Notes: generated from the sequence alone by a model not told the origin. A DNA stretch of 64,000 nt from Auricularia sp. M13 (GCA_037042915.1 CM073203.1:1364001-1428000); one strand, 5' to 3'. Shown: positions 31,373 through 42,651, counted from the first letter of the stretch. Numbers and translations are program-made.

Positions 31373-33651
31373 CTAGCGCAGGACAGAACCCTTCAGCATT
31401 TGCTTCCATTCATGTGGCGTGCAAGCAATACGCGCTCCCCGTCCGTCTCGTTGCCCCGTGCGGAGCTCTTCGAGCCTCTTCGTGAACCACTTTTCGCAGT
31501 CGCTCGTCCAGACGCCGCCGTAGAACTCGTCGAAAATCTCTGCCGGTGGGAACATGCATCGAGCTCCTTCGTCCGCGGACGAGCACCCGACGATGACCTT
31601 GAGCTCGTCCGCCGTCAACCAGTCGTCGTAGTAAGCCGTGCCTTGATATTCCACGACGCGCGGGCTTCCCAGGGCGTATACCGCAGGCGTGGGGCTGCGC
31701 AAGATGCTCTTGACGTGGCCTGCGAAGCAGGCGATAGCCGTGATTATCCCACCGCGGGTCATGGCGGCGCGAGCAGCGCGAGGACGTTCCAGAACTTCGC
31801 TGACGTTGCTCATCCACCGGCTGTAGACCAAGTAGTACGCGCGGTCATGATTGATCCAGAGCTCGTTGGGCACAGCGGTATCGTCCATGCTTGGCCTGTA
31901 CTCGTCGGCGGGCACAGGGACGCCCGTGAAGAACTGAATGCGCGACTTGATGAGGAACTCAGACAGCACTGCTATCTGGACGTTGTTCCCGCATTGCTCC
32001 AGCACCGAGCGTACTTTGGCGTCAGCCGAACCGATGTCATACACAAAAAGCTTCAGCGCGCGTGACCCGGTCCTCGGTTCCATGCGCTTAATCAGTGCTG
32101 GCACGCTTCCGGACGCGTCGTCTGCGACGACGCTCATCGGCTCTTGCCCCGTCATGGCCGGGGAGTCAGGCCTGAGCGCATCCGCGACGAGCCGCTTCAG
32201 CTTCTCCTTGCTGGGTCGCGCGATGGCCAAACGGTATTGGAGCGGTGGTGGGATCAATGTGTATGGCAACGCCGATGTCGAGCTAGTTGACTGCGAAAGC
32301 GGAGGGGTGACTGCGCCACCTCTAGTGCCGAGCGGTCCTCGAGGCACGACTACGCGAGGGTTTCCCACAGCGAGCTTGGGAGACGTAGGGGTGCGATAAC
32401 GGGCGGCGGCGGAGAGCGTACATGCGCGCGAGCACTCACGCGTTCTTCGGTGCGCAACTTGTCGACGCGCCGACTGGCTTCCGTCCAGAAGCTCTCCTCC
32501 GCTAGGTCTGGGAGGTCCACGGCGTGATAGCGGGCCTCATCCTCATCTTGCCCCATGGCCGCTCCTCCCGATGGCACGGGTGGAAGGGCGCGAGCACGCG
32601 GGTTCGGTCCTGGAGGCGTGCGGGGCCCGAAGTTCGGTCGGAGGTCGCGCAAGTCAGGCAGCGTCCAGAACGACTGCTTCCAGCGGAAATACACGGGAAC
32701 GCCTTCCGCTATGTATTGGCGGATGTTCTTGGCTCGTGCTTGAGTGTCGGCGATCCAGACACCGACGGGCACGTAGTCGAAATAGCCTGCCCACTGAACG
32801 TCGTACCAGAGGTCTGGGCACTCGCTCGCGAACCGCTGCCAGTACTTGTCTCGCAGAAGGCGCTCAATGATGCGTCCGCGCCGCTCTTGCGTAGTAGCGC
32901 AGTGGCGGCTCCATGCTCGTCGCAACGCGTCTACGTTCTCCGTCTCCCCGGGCATAGGCACCGAGTCCGCGGCTGGCCGCAACCCTAGCGCTTCCATCAT
33001 CGCGTGGTCGATGCGGTCGTGCTGGTCGATCTGGTAATGAATATTGTTGACCAGGCGGTATCCGTAGCCGTTTTCTTCGACCCAGGAGTCGTCCCACTGT
33101 TGGAACACGCCCGTGTAGAAGCGGGCGAAGCACGGTCCGTGGCCACCAAAGATGTCCGGTATGTACGGCAAGCCGGGGCGTGCGTCGTTAAGCCAAGTTG
33201 GGGCGAATCGCCATCCGTCGTTCTCGACGTCGAAGTAGCGTGGCCCCACTTCATCGTCAGGATTGAGGCAGTTGCATCCGATAGGGCCTGAAATGCGATC
33301 GGGAGGCGGCGGCATCTCTTCGGTCGGACAGTTTAGCGAAATCCAGCAATTGTCGTTCCGATCCGTCGCCATGACCTGATAACGCCGATGCGGAGCGTAC
33401 GGCGCGCAGTCCACCTCGGGCGCTGGGACAAACGCCTCAACGCGGGGCGTGAGCTTGTGTCTGTCCGCAGGAGGGCCTTCGGCTGGGGCTGAGACTGGCG
33501 CGGTGTGAACGGGTACTGGGGGTCCAGCTGTCGGCGCTGTGTTGACTGGCGGGGGACCGCCTTCGAACGAGACGACGTAGAGCGCGCCGGGGGAAGTGGC
33601 GAGCGTGACGAAGCGAAGCAGCGGCTGGAAGTGACGGCGCGGCGAGAACAT
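31373..33651 (-). CDS. element B third ORF, two exons, unknown function
   Basis: It lies between pol and the 3' LTR on the pol strand. Exon 1 is 33651-32440 (404 codons from the first Met, MFSPRRHFQPLLRF). A 65-bp intron follows (32439-32375, GTGAGT...CCCAAG), and exon 2 is 32374-31373. Both exons are multiples of three and join as RTEER-LAVGNPRV, giving about 737 residues. Distinct segments: a Pro-rich N-terminus, NDNCWISLNCPTEEMP, GCNCLNPDDEVGPRYFDV, DKYWQRFASECPDLWYDVQW, and in exon 2 HDRAYYLVYSRWMSNVSEV and IFDEFYGGVWTSDCEKWF. No signal peptide or clear membrane segment is seen, so an envelope is unlikely despite the env-like position. The open frame in a young element argues for function. 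Confidence 0.65.
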
Positions 33652-33701
33652 GGGAACGAATGAAGTGTCGGAGTCGGCGAAACCCGGGGGTAGCGAGCTC
33701 A

Positions 33702-33898
33702 AGAACTGCTAACTAACGTGTCTACGAAGGATAGAAAAGAGAATTCGGATGGAATGGGAGGGATATGAAGGAAAAAAGAAAGAGAGTGATTATCCTACAT
33801 TAATAACTATTATCCTGCTGTTCTTTAGTTAACGTTCTCGTAAATATTTTGAAGTGTTCTGAGTTCTTGTAGTGACAGTATAGGTTCGTCGGTATTCC
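33702..33898. other. spacer between pol and third ORF of element B
   Basis: AT-rich, non-coding, 197 bp. Could contain a promoter or splice signals for the third ORF; nothing specific is recognised. Confidence 0.3.
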
Positions 33899-36800
33899 TC
33901 AAAGCCCATGGTGCCGCTTGTAGTCGATGAGTCGCGCCGGGGCGTTGCGCAGTTGACGAGCCGTCAACCATTCGTCGTGTGGCGGACCATACCCTTCCCA
34001 ACGGACTAGGTATTCAATCTGGCCCTTTTGGCGGTTGCGGCGGTGGGCGATCAATCGCTCGACTTGATATTCCTGCTCAGCGTCCTGCGTCCACCGTGGG
34101 GGAAGAAGCTCTGAGCGTTCGCCGAACTTGGGCGGTGATGGCTCGTATTTACGCAAGTGGTCGATGTGTATCACGTTCGACATAGGGAAAGTCGACGGCA
34201 AGTCGATCCTGTACGTCGCGTCGTTCACACGCTCCTGGACCGCGAAAGGGCCTATGGCTTTTTGCATCAGTTTAACCCCTTCGCCCTTAGACTCCACCAG
34301 CTCTAAGGACTTAGGTTTGACCAAGATCAAATCGCCCGGCTCAAGGTCGGCTGGGCGTCGCCCTCGATTGTACGCCTGAGCTTGCGCATGTTGCGCGAGC
34401 GCGAGCGAGTCCCTGGCAGCTGAGCGGTGCGCCTCAAACTGCTCAAGGAATGCGTCGGCGTCCTTCGACGCGGTAATGCCGCGCGCCACCGAATCCCCTT
34501 GGACGCGCGGGACGAGCAGGTCGACGGGGCTGTTGGGTTTGAAGCCATAGAGCAGGAAGTACGGCGTCTGTCCGGTGGATGAATGCACGGTGTTGTTGTA
34601 CGCGAATTCAAGAGCCGGCAACCATTTAGGCCAAGTCGAAGGTTCGTTCGCGGTGTAGTTGCGCAGCATGGTCTCCATAGTACGGTTTACGCGTTCTGTC
34701 TGCCCGTCATGCTGAGGATGGTGCGACGAGGACAGCAGCATCTTGACGTTGAGCTGCTTAGCAACTTCTGCAAAGAATTTGGACAACCACCTCCCGTCGC
34801 GGTCCGCGACAAACTCCATTGGTACCCCGAAGCGACAGATGACGTGGCGAATGAACAGCTCGGCGAACTTCACGGAATCGAGACCAGTATCCGTGGGGAT
34901 GAATTGAGCGTGCTTGGTCAACCTATCAATAATCACGAGGATGGCATTGTAGGTGTCGACCACGGGTAGGCCCGTGACCAGATCCAAAGAGATACGTTCG
35001 TAGGGGCTATCGGGAATTTGATGCGGTTGCAGCAAGCCGTATCGATTGAAATTCGAATCCTTCGTCTTTTGGCAATGGTCGCAGGTGCGACAGAAGTCCT
35101 CAACGTCCTTGCGCATGCGCGGCCAATAGAAGCGTTCCGCTAGGCGAAGGTAGGACTTGGCGAATCCGGCGTGAGCCAACTCGAACTCGGATTCGTGTGT
35201 CCGCCTTAACAGAGCCGCTTGCTCAGATTTGGGAACGCATAGCCTCGGAATGAAGTCTGCGTCGCGAAAGAATAGCAGACCGTCGTTGCCCCAATAAAAC
35301 CTGTTTCCTGCGTACCAAGCGCGCTCGTCGGAGTTCCTGCCTTTGTCCTGGAACGCAGGGTCCGACTGGTAGCCCTTGATGAACCGCGCCTTCAGTTCCG
35401 GATCCATGGACAACTGTAGAACGGGAGGCGGGTTGCTTCTCCTCCACTTCAACGCGTCCTCGTAACGCATGCCTGTCGTTTCGACGCCTGGCTTACGAGC
35501 TTTCTTCTCTGCAGCGCGCGCTTCGTTCGTATTGAGCTTCAACTCCTTCGGCTCCTTCTCCTTTGTCGAAGGCCTCCTTACAGAAGACGCGCTCGCCTGA
35601 CTGCGTGTTGTTACGAACGCTGCGGCCGAAGTGTCGGTTCTTGCATGTTCTAGCAAGTCACTCAACCCGAACGCTAAATTGGCAAAAGCCATTCGGGGAG
35701 CAGGTTCATTTGACGCCGCACGTTCGCGCAGCTCGGCTATATCGAAGTCGGTGAATATGGATGGTGTCGTATCCTTCGCTGGCGATACATGCGTTGGCGG
35801 CAACCGCACTTGCTGCGTGTGCGGGTCCCTCGGCAACCGTGACAAGGGGTCCACGTTCGAGTGCAGCCGGCCAGCGCGGTGAACGATTTCCAAGTAGGGG
35901 TGCGCTCCGAACACCAGGCCCCACGCGGCCAATCGACGGTTGGCGTTTTCGAACGTGCGGGCCCATTGCAGGGACGAGTGGTCGGTTATTAGGATTATAC
36001 GCTCCCCTTCAATGAAAGGTTGGAATTTCACTAGCGCTTCCTTGGCTGCCAATGCTTCGCGTTCCGTGGCTGAGTAGTTACGCTCGGCGCTTTTGAACGT
36101 GCGGCTCCAATATGAAACCACGCGTTCGGTCTCGATTACTGTACTATCGAGCGAGTCGGCCCACGCGGGTTGCAAGAGGATGTCCTGGGTGCGGCTCGAA
36201 ACTCGAGAGACTAAGGACGGGACTGGTTGGCTCGCGTCGTACGCTGCTTTCAGCTTGTCATAGGCAGCCGTGCCAACCAAGTCGCCCACTCGTATCTCTT
36301 GCACTTGTTGCAGGCATGCTCCCAACGCTTCGTCTGATGCGTCCGTGTACAACCTGTATGGGCGTCCGCGCACTGGATGTCCGAGCACGGGGGCCGATTG
36401 GAGAGCCCGTTTTACTTCTTCGAAAGCGTGCTCTTCCGTTTCTCCCCATTCCCACTTGACTCCCTTCTTGAGCAAACGGAATAGCGGGGCGACAATAAGG
36501 GAGTAGTAGGGTATGAAAGCCTGAAAGTAAACCACCATGCCGAGGAATATTTGCAGCGTCTGCACGCGCTTGGGCCGTTCGAGTTCCATGATGGCGCTGA
36601 CCTTCTCGTCGTGCGTGGATAGGCCCAGGCGTGAAACCTTGTGTCCCAGCAGCAGGATCGACGAGTATAGGAAATGGCATTTATTTGGCGACAAGGTCAG
36701 ACCGGAGCGCTCGATAGCGCCGAGCACGAGGTCGAGGTGCTTGAGGTGCTCCTCATAATCCTTCGAGTAGATCACTATGTCGTCGATGTAGACGAGCACG

Positions 36801-39184
36801 AACAGCCACAAGAAAGGTGACAGAATGCCCTGCATGATGCGCTGGAATATCGCCGGCCCGTTGCGTAGCCCAAACGGCATGCGCTTGAATTGGAACAGGC
36901 CTTGATGCGTTCGAAAAGCCGTCTTCTCCACATCTTCAGGAGCAATCTCGAGCTGGTTGAACCCAGCGAGCGCGTCTAAGGACGATAGCACCTGCGAGCC
37001 AGACAACGCTGAGAGGATGTCGGCTTGACGCGGGATTGGGAATTCGTCGGCGATGGTCAACGCATTAAGCTTCCTGTAGTCGACGCAAAAACGCGCTTTG
37101 CCGTTCCGGTATACAATGACAACTGGCGCTGCCCAGGGGCTGCGCGAGGGCTCGATAACGCCGAGTTTGAACCACTTCTTCAATTGGTCCTCGATGACCT
37201 GCCGTTTCTCTGGCGACGTGCCATGCATGGGTTCGGAGACAGGCTCAACGCCCTCCTTCGTTCGTACTTTCGCGTTTGCGTCTAGATGGCCCAGACGTCC
37301 GTCGAAGCCGAATGCGAGCACGTGCTTTTTGAACAAGGCTGTCGCCTGCTCGCGATACGCTTTGGGCACGTCGGGCGCTATGTCGAGGATCTCCTCCAAT
37401 TTGTCCGATGGGTATATTGTCGGGTCAGGAGCTTCAGCACGAGCAGGCGGGTCCAGCTCGACCATCGCGTCCTCCGTCAAGGACGTGGCTCCAGGCGGCG
37501 TTCGCTGCTCCTCCGCACACGGTGCGCTCTTGCGATTCCCTCGAACAGCACGAACAGACTCTTCCTGCAGAGAGCTCGTGGATTGTACTCCGCTCGCCGT
37601 GGCAGCAGTCAGCACGCCGGCTGGTTTTGGCGGTTCATACGGGGTTTCCAGTTCCACCGCGTCAGGAGGCTTCTCGTCCCGGGCGGCTTCAACTTGACCA
37701 TCGTCCTCGCTGCGCTTACCAGACTCAGTGCAGGCTTCACCTGAGTCGGCGGGCGCGCCCGCGCTCCACATTGGTTCCATGGTCTGGATGAGCGCAGCGA
37801 GAGCTTGCGCGGCTGTCATCATTGAATCTAGTCGCTCCTCCGTCTCCGGGCGGTCCAGGACGAGCTGTGGGTCTTTGGCGTACCCTAACAGAGTACCAGC
37901 GCGCAGGAGACGAGGGAGCTTCGTCGGATTTGCGACGGCAATGTAGCTTTTACGCGCTATCGACCCTGGTTCCGTGCATCCAGCGTCCTCCGTGCACAAG
38001 TCGAGCAACGTATTCGGGACCGTAAGAAATGTCTCGTCGGCTTGAGGTACCAGATGCCGCTCCACGTACCATTCGCGGCCCTGCTGCAAGTCCCCAGCAA
38101 TGGGTACGCGCACAGTGGTCTCGGCGGGGAGCAAGACATCCTTCCACGCCCGTATAGCACCGCTTGCCAGAGCCATCTTGCGCCGGTATCTATTAGCTTT
38201 ATCGCGCCGGTGCGTCTGTCTGCGAACGAAGGACGGATTGTACGTCTGTACGACCCGAAGGGATCGCGCGAGCTGTACGTCCGTTTTCAGATCAGCCAAG
38301 TCCTCGTCCACTGTCGACGAGGCAGCGAACATGAACCCGGTTTCGCCGACCTTGACGTGCGTACCGTGTTCTACGCTTCGGAGTACGCTTAGCTCATAAT
38401 TGAACTGGAAATCTTCGCCGAGTAACACCTCTACCGTCATATCTGGGACGACGTAGAGCTCAGCCGCGAACACTAGCGTTGTACCGTCCTCAGCGCGGAT
38501 TCGGATAGGCATTTGGACGTAGCCTCGTATTTTCGGACTTTGGTCGGTCAACTGGGCGAGCGAGATCTTCAGCCCGGTATGAATCTTCGGTGGATGTCGC
38601 ATCTTCTGCAGGTAGCTCTCGGCCAGCAACGAAATGCTTGCTCCCGAATCTAAGCGCAATGTGACGCGCGCTTCGTCCTTCTGGCCCAGCTGCCCTGCGG
38701 TCGATAGGACCGTCATGCCTACCGATGACAGCCCCGGAGGAGGGGACCGTTTGGCTGCTACGCGGTACTCGCGTACAGGTGGGGGCGCCAGTAAAGCTTC
38801 AGCCGCGAGCGCAGCTGCTAGTAACGCGCTCGGCGAAGTTTCGAAGTATCCAGTGCCGCCGGGCTCCAGCAGCAAGCGGTGGGCCTTCGGAGAGCTGGCG
38901 TACCATTCGTGGAAAACGTCGGGGACCTCTTGCACACGTCCTGAGTTTGTTTGCGGCGCGGGATAGGCGGAATCGTCGGAGATGTCGACCAACAGCCCTT
39001 CCTTGATTACGGGCGAGTATGGGACTAAATCTCGCGACCCGTACCGTGCATTGTCTAGCGTGGGCGAAGCTTCACGGTAGGCAGGACGATGCGGTTCATC
39101 TTCGAGGAACAGGGGTACTGCACTCGACCCGCTGGGCAGTTTCTCGCTGACCTCGTACCATACGTCCCAGCGGTCGCGCTCCAT
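33899..39184 (-). CDS. pol: element B Pol polyprotein (PR-RT-RH-IN-chromodomain)
   Basis: 1761 residues from ATG 39184. The aspartic protease is at RLDSGAS (residues about 178-183). The reverse transcriptase spans about 640-830, with DYRKLNALTIADEFPIP, SSLDALAGFNQLEI, MPFGLRNGPAIFQ and the catalytic YIDDIVIYS. RNase H has RLYTDASDEALGACLQQ. The integrase has a zinc-binding segment ending CRTCDHCQKTK and a D,D,E core in SLDLVTGLPVV, ADRDGRWLSKF and DGQTERVNRTME. A C-terminal chromodomain (YQVERLIAHR, YLVRWEGYGPPHDEW) is typical of chromoviruses and targets insertion to marked chromatin. The frame is fully intact. Confidence 0.95.
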   Translation of the reverse strand: MERDRWDVWYEVSEKLPSGSSAVPLFLEDEPHRPAYREASPTLDNARYGSRDLVPYSPVIKEGLLVDISDDSAYPAPQTNSGRVQEVPDVFHEWYASSPKAHRLLLEPGGTGYFETSPSALLAAALAAEALLAPPPVREYRVAAKRSPPPGLSSVGMTVLSTAGQLGQKDEARVTLRLDSGASISLLAESYLQKMRHPPKIHTGLKISLAQLTDQSPKIRGYVQMPIRIRAEDGTTLVFAAELYVVPDMTVEVLLGEDFQFNYELSVLRSVEHGTHVKVGETGFMFAASSTVDEDLADLKTDVQLARSLRVVQTYNPSFVRRQTHRRDKANRYRRKMALASGAIRAWKDVLLPAETTVRVPIAGDLQQGREWYVERHLVPQADETFLTVPNTLLDLCTEDAGCTEPGSIARKSYIAVANPTKLPRLLRAGTLLGYAKDPQLVLDRPETEERLDSMMTAAQALAALIQTMEPMWSAGAPADSGEACTESGKRSEDDGQVEAARDEKPPDAVELETPYEPPKPAGVLTAATASGVQSTSSLQEESVRAVRGNRKSAPCAEEQRTPPGATSLTEDAMVELDPPARAEAPDPTIYPSDKLEEILDIAPDVPKAYREQATALFKKHVLAFGFDGRLGHLDANAKVRTKEGVEPVSEPMHGTSPEKRQVIEDQLKKWFKLGVIEPSRSPWAAPVVIVYRNGKARFCVDYRKLNALTIADEFPIPRQADILSALSGSQVLSSLDALAGFNQLEIAPEDVEKTAFRTHQGLFQFKRMPFGLRNGPAIFQRIMQGILSPFLWLFVLVYIDDIVIYSKDYEEHLKHLDLVLGAIERSGLTLSPNKCHFLYSSILLLGHKVSRLGLSTHDEKVSAIMELERPKRVQTLQIFLGMVVYFQAFIPYYSLIVAPLFRLLKKGVKWEWGETEEHAFEEVKRALQSAPVLGHPVRGRPYRLYTDASDEALGACLQQVQEIRVGDLVGTAAYDKLKAAYDASQPVPSLVSRVSSRTQDILLQPAWADSLDSTVIETERVVSYWSRTFKSAERNYSATEREALAAKEALVKFQPFIEGERIILITDHSSLQWARTFENANRRLAAWGLVFGAHPYLEIVHRAGRLHSNVDPLSRLPRDPHTQQVRLPPTHVSPAKDTTPSIFTDFDIAELRERAASNEPAPRMAFANLAFGLSDLLEHARTDTSAAAFVTTRSQASASSVRRPSTKEKEPKELKLNTNEARAAEKKARKPGVETTGMRYEDALKWRRSNPPPVLQLSMDPELKARFIKGYQSDPAFQDKGRNSDERAWYAGNRFYWGNDGLLFFRDADFIPRLCVPKSEQAALLRRTHESEFELAHAGFAKSYLRLAERFYWPRMRKDVEDFCRTCDHCQKTKDSNFNRYGLLQPHQIPDSPYERISLDLVTGLPVVDTYNAILVIIDRLTKHAQFIPTDTGLDSVKFAELFIRHVICRFGVPMEFVADRDGRWLSKFFAEVAKQLNVKMLLSSSHHPQHDGQTERVNRTMETMLRNYTANEPSTWPKWLPALEFAYNNTVHSSTGQTPYFLLYGFKPNSPVDLLVPRVQGDSVARGITASKDADAFLEQFEAHRSAARDSLALAQHAQAQAYNRGRRPADLEPGDLILVKPKSLELVESKGEGVKLMQKAIGPFAVQERVNDATYRIDLPSTFPMSNVIHIDHLRKYEPSPPKFGERSELLPPRWTQDAEQEYQVERLIAHRRNRQKGQIEYLVRWEGYGPPHDEWLTARQLRNAPARLIDYKRHHGL

Positions 39185-42100
39185 CTGACGCTGGCTGCAA
39201 CGCGGGGTTTATGGCGACGAGGTCTTCGGGTTGCGCGTGCCGAGCTGGTCGATTAAGAGCGGCCGCGGACTCGTCTGGCGCATCGTCGAGGTCAAGGAGC
39301 AAGGGCCCATGCAAGTCTGTAAGCTTGGGAGACTCGCGATACCAACGGAGCCATTCATCCTCCACTTCCTCGACTTCTACTCGCGGTGAAGCAGCCCGTC
39401 GCGGCGGAGAGAGCAGAATCTCATCTTCACCCTCGGACAATGGCATCCATAGATCCAGCGGAGGAACGCTCAAATCCGAGTACGCAGAAACCTTCGTGTC
39501 ATTTCTCCTCTGGGAGTAAGCAGCGTACACGACATTATACAAGAGCTCCTCTTCCGTTGGCACGCCATGTTCCGTAGCGAAAACCGAACGCTTCATCTGC
39601 TCCTGAAACGCGGGCCAGTGTTTGCACTCCTTGTTCCAGTGCGGTCCTCCGCACGCGCGGCATCCTGAGGGTGGTCGGCGCTCGCTTTCCTTAGCGTCGC
39701 GAGGAAACGGATATTGCTTGGCTGGAGTACCCTTCTTTGAGCGATCGGCGAGGAAAACCTCGATGAGGTGCGCAGCGGCCAACATGTCCCCCGAGAGGAT
39801 GCCTTCCGACGCGACCTCGCTCGTGACGTGCGGGATTTGAGGTTCGTAACCATCGAGGTCCTCGTCGTCGAAACGAATCAGGTCATGCACGTCGTACTCC
39901 TCGTTTCGGGCCATGTAGGCGCGCGCGGGCGGCGCTGAACGTAGCGCGGGTTTGCCCGGGTCGCTCACAGCTGGTCGGCGCGCGTAATTCCGGGGCGTCA
40001 TGCCGTACCTCTTGGCCAACTCGTCGAATTGCTCCTTGACGTACTGTCGCAAGTTGGAATTACCTGCTGCGGATACAAGGAGTTGTTGCTCCAGCTCGGT
40101 AGCAACGCGGAAGAGCACGTCCACGCTCGGGATGTTATGCTCGTTCAGTATGGCTATCCATTCCACGGGCGCGCATGTAAGGATGTGGTGGACTTTGTCG
40201 CGCTCGTTGTACCTCCAAAGTGCATTGCATAGCACCGTTCGGCGGCGTAGGAACTCCACTGGTGTTTCGCGTTCATAGGGACGTTCTCGGAAACGCATGA
40301 CGTTGAAATAGTCGACCAAGCGGCGTGACCACGACTCAGAGAGGAACGCGTAACGAATGCCGGCCATCAGCGTATCGACGTTCTGACTGTACATCGCGCG
40401 AGCTCCGGGCGAGATAGTGTCCCACCAGTCGAGCACGTCCTTGGTGAAACGCGTCGGGGCATACCTGCCGATTTGCTCGGGCAACCGCCCCCCAATGTCG
40501 GCCCATCGCCTCAGCTTGGCGAAGTAGCTGATAGCAGTCCTGCTATCCCCGTCCCAGGTCGGCAACACGTCGGCTTTGAACTTGTTGTCGATGCGGGGCT
40601 CGTCGTTATTCGCGCCGCCGTTATTTCCTATGGGCGGTCCGGCTCCTGGAGGCCCTCCGCCGAACGGGGGGCCTCCTCCGCCGGCTGGTGGTCCGCCTCC
40701 TCCGTAAGGAGGACCGCCTCCCGCTGGGGGTCCTCCGCCACCCCCAGGTGGGCCAGGATGACCGCCAGGGGGGCCGTTTGGCGGGGGACCTCTTCCTCCT
40801 CCTCCCGTAGGGGGAAAGCCGCCGTTACTGCCTCCAGAGGGGAAGAAAGGTCCTCCTGGCGGCGCGTGTCCGAACGGCGAGCCATTGCCGCCGTTCCCAG
40901 CGTAATCGGCGGGGAAAGAGAAGCCTTGCGGTAGCGCCGTGCTGCCCAGTGGCGGCTGGCGGGTCGTGAACCCCGGCTGTGGGAACCCGGGGCCTGACGT
41001 GTAGTGCCCGAAAGGGTCTGGGGGAAAAGCCCCTCCGTAAGGCGTGAACGCAGGAACAGCGCGCGGCACGCCAGCCGCCCCCCAGCCTCTGGCGCCGCCG
41101 CCGTCGACGGGAGTGCCTAGTTGACCTGGAGTGATGGGCGGCAAGGAGCTCACGCCTTCTCTCGTGGGCTTGGCGGGAGTGTGGAATCCGTACGCACCAC
41201 CCGTAGCTGGGGTCGCGTACTGGCTGGTCAAGGCTCTGGATGGCGAACGCTCGGGCATTTGTCCTTCGGCGCGCACGGGCATAGTCTCGTTGGCGTCGAT
41301 TACAGCATCGCGCAGCGTTCGATGCCCGGCCGGCGTCCCGTCTGGGAAGGCGCCAGTGGAAACCGCGTTGAGCGTAGCAGGTGTGGGCACGTATGTCAGC
41401 AGGGACTTAATAGTGACGCGGCGATTGGCGATGGCGGCGTCGGTTCGAACTGGCGTTTGCGGGAACGCTGGAGCCGTTGGGAACGCTGGGGTAGCCGCCG
41501 AGGATGGCAGCCCGGATCTCTGCTCGGTGCGAGCTTCATCCACGACCGTACCGACGCGCGGCAGCAGCGCGTGGGTGCTTTTGGGGGTGCCGATTGCATT
41601 GGCGAAACGACTGATCGCGAGATTTGGCTTCTTCGGAGGGCGCACCAAGTTGCCAGCTGGGCGCCAGATGAGCATAACTTCAATCGTGGCTCCTATGCAG
41701 TCTACCCAGTCACGCGCGTAGCGGAACGCTCGCGCTACTTCGCCAATGGAGTACCAAGTCTCTCCGAGCGGGGGTATGCAGAGTATGGCCCAGTCCATCG
41801 GCGGTTTCGGCGCCAGCTCAGTCCAAGGCAGAGTGTCGTAGCACAGGACGACTAGGTCCTGCAAGTTATTGGCGGCGTTCTCGAATAGCGCCTCCACGTG
41901 GTCGGCGAGGCGAGGTCGGTAGCGTTTAGCGCGATCCTCGTACTCCACCAAGTCATCAGTGAGGACCATTCCGCGAATTAGATTCACACGGTCCAGCAGC
42001 GTAGTATCGTGAACGCGCACGCCTTCCTGCTCGAGATTCTCGAGGACTATATGTCCCCGTCCGTCGAAGCCAGTTGGGGTGACGTCCCCCGCATACTGCT

Positions 42101-42476
42101 GACGTGCCGCGGCCAAAGCGGCGGCTACGGCGGGATCTTCTTCCCAGGAGCGTTGTGACGGAGCAGAAGCAGGCGCGCTACCGCTAGACGGCCTGACGTC
42201 GTCTGGTTCAGTGGACCCAAGCTGGTAGCCGGCAGCGTCGACGTTGAACGGCCCGCGATGCGTAGCTGTTGGAGCTTTCGCGAACGTGGTGCTGTGCGAC
42301 GCCGGCGTGAACAGCGCGCTTCCCGGAACGACGGTCGAGTCGCTAAGCGAAGGGAATTCCGTAGCGCTCGACAAGTCGGGGGGGAGCTGACTCGACCCCG
42401 CGTTGCCAGTCGGAGCCTGGTCTGGCGGCCGCCCCCCAGGCTGTATGGGAGGCTGGCCTGTTGTGCCCGTGCTCAT
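39096..42476 (-). CDS. gag: element B Gag polyprotein
   Basis: 1126 residues from ATG 42476; the frame is open further upstream, but this is the first Met. Gag forms the virus-like particle and packages RNA. The N-terminal ~500 residues are Pro/Ser/Thr-rich. A Gly/Pro-rich low-complexity tract spans about residues 525-620 (40900-40620). A capsid-like helical region follows (FKADVLPTWDGDSRTAISYF, then VEFLRRRTVLCNALWRY). The zinc knuckle CRACGGPHWNKEC (CX2CX4HX4C) is near residue 940. It overlaps pol by 89 bp, with pol in the +1 frame, so pol needs frameshifting or reinitiation. Gag is unusually long for Ty3/gypsy because of the low-complexity N-terminus. Confidence 0.9.
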   Translation of the reverse strand: MSTGTTGQPPIQPGGRPPDQAPTGNAGSSQLPPDLSSATEFPSLSDSTVVPGSALFTPASHSTTFAKAPTATHRGPFNVDAAGYQLGSTEPDDVRPSSGSAPASAPSQRSWEEDPAVAAALAAARQQYAGDVTPTGFDGRGHIVLENLEQEGVRVHDTTLLDRVNLIRGMVLTDDLVEYEDRAKRYRPRLADHVEALFENAANNLQDLVVLCYDTLPWTELAPKPPMDWAILCIPPLGETWYSIGEVARAFRYARDWVDCIGATIEVMLIWRPAGNLVRPPKKPNLAISRFANAIGTPKSTHALLPRVGTVVDEARTEQRSGLPSSAATPAFPTAPAFPQTPVRTDAAIANRRVTIKSLLTYVPTPATLNAVSTGAFPDGTPAGHRTLRDAVIDANETMPVRAEGQMPERSPSRALTSQYATPATGGAYGFHTPAKPTREGVSSLPPITPGQLGTPVDGGGARGWGAAGVPRAVPAFTPYGGAFPPDPFGHYTSGPGFPQPGFTTRQPPLGSTALPQGFSFPADYAGNGGNGSPFGHAPPGGPFFPSGGSNGGFPPTGGGGRGPPPNGPPGGHPGPPGGGGGPPAGGGPPYGGGGPPAGGGGPPFGGGPPGAGPPIGNNGGANNDEPRIDNKFKADVLPTWDGDSRTAISYFAKLRRWADIGGRLPEQIGRYAPTRFTKDVLDWWDTISPGARAMYSQNVDTLMAGIRYAFLSESWSRRLVDYFNVMRFRERPYERETPVEFLRRRTVLCNALWRYNERDKVHHILTCAPVEWIAILNEHNIPSVDVLFRVATELEQQLLVSAAGNSNLRQYVKEQFDELAKRYGMTPRNYARRPAVSDPGKPALRSAPPARAYMARNEEYDVHDLIRFDDEDLDGYEPQIPHVTSEVASEGILSGDMLAAAHLIEVFLADRSKKGTPAKQYPFPRDAKESERRPPSGCRACGGPHWNKECKHWPAFQEQMKRSVFATEHGVPTEEELLYNVVYAAYSQRRNDTKVSAYSDLSVPPLDLWMPLSEGEDEILLSPPRRAASPRVEVEEVEDEWLRWYRESPKLTDLHGPLLLDLDDAPDESAAALNRPARHAQPEDLVAINPALQPASDGARPLGRMVRGQRETAQRVECSTPVPRR

Positions 42477-42651
42477 TCGGAAGCTGTCGATCAAGCGTTG
42501 AGCGCGGTCGATAAGGACACGGTGCGCGCGGGCGCGAGCGGGGTCCAGCACTGGTCGGAGTGCGCGGCGCGCTTGTACGGGATATTCCGGAAGATTTTTG
42601 TCGAGGCCGGTACGCTGGGTCGAGACACCGATTCCTCACAGTGTCCACCTC

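Noticed and set aside
31373-33651. Calling the third ORF of element B an envelope gene
   Set aside because: Position fits, but there is no signal peptide, no clear transmembrane helix and no furin-like site.
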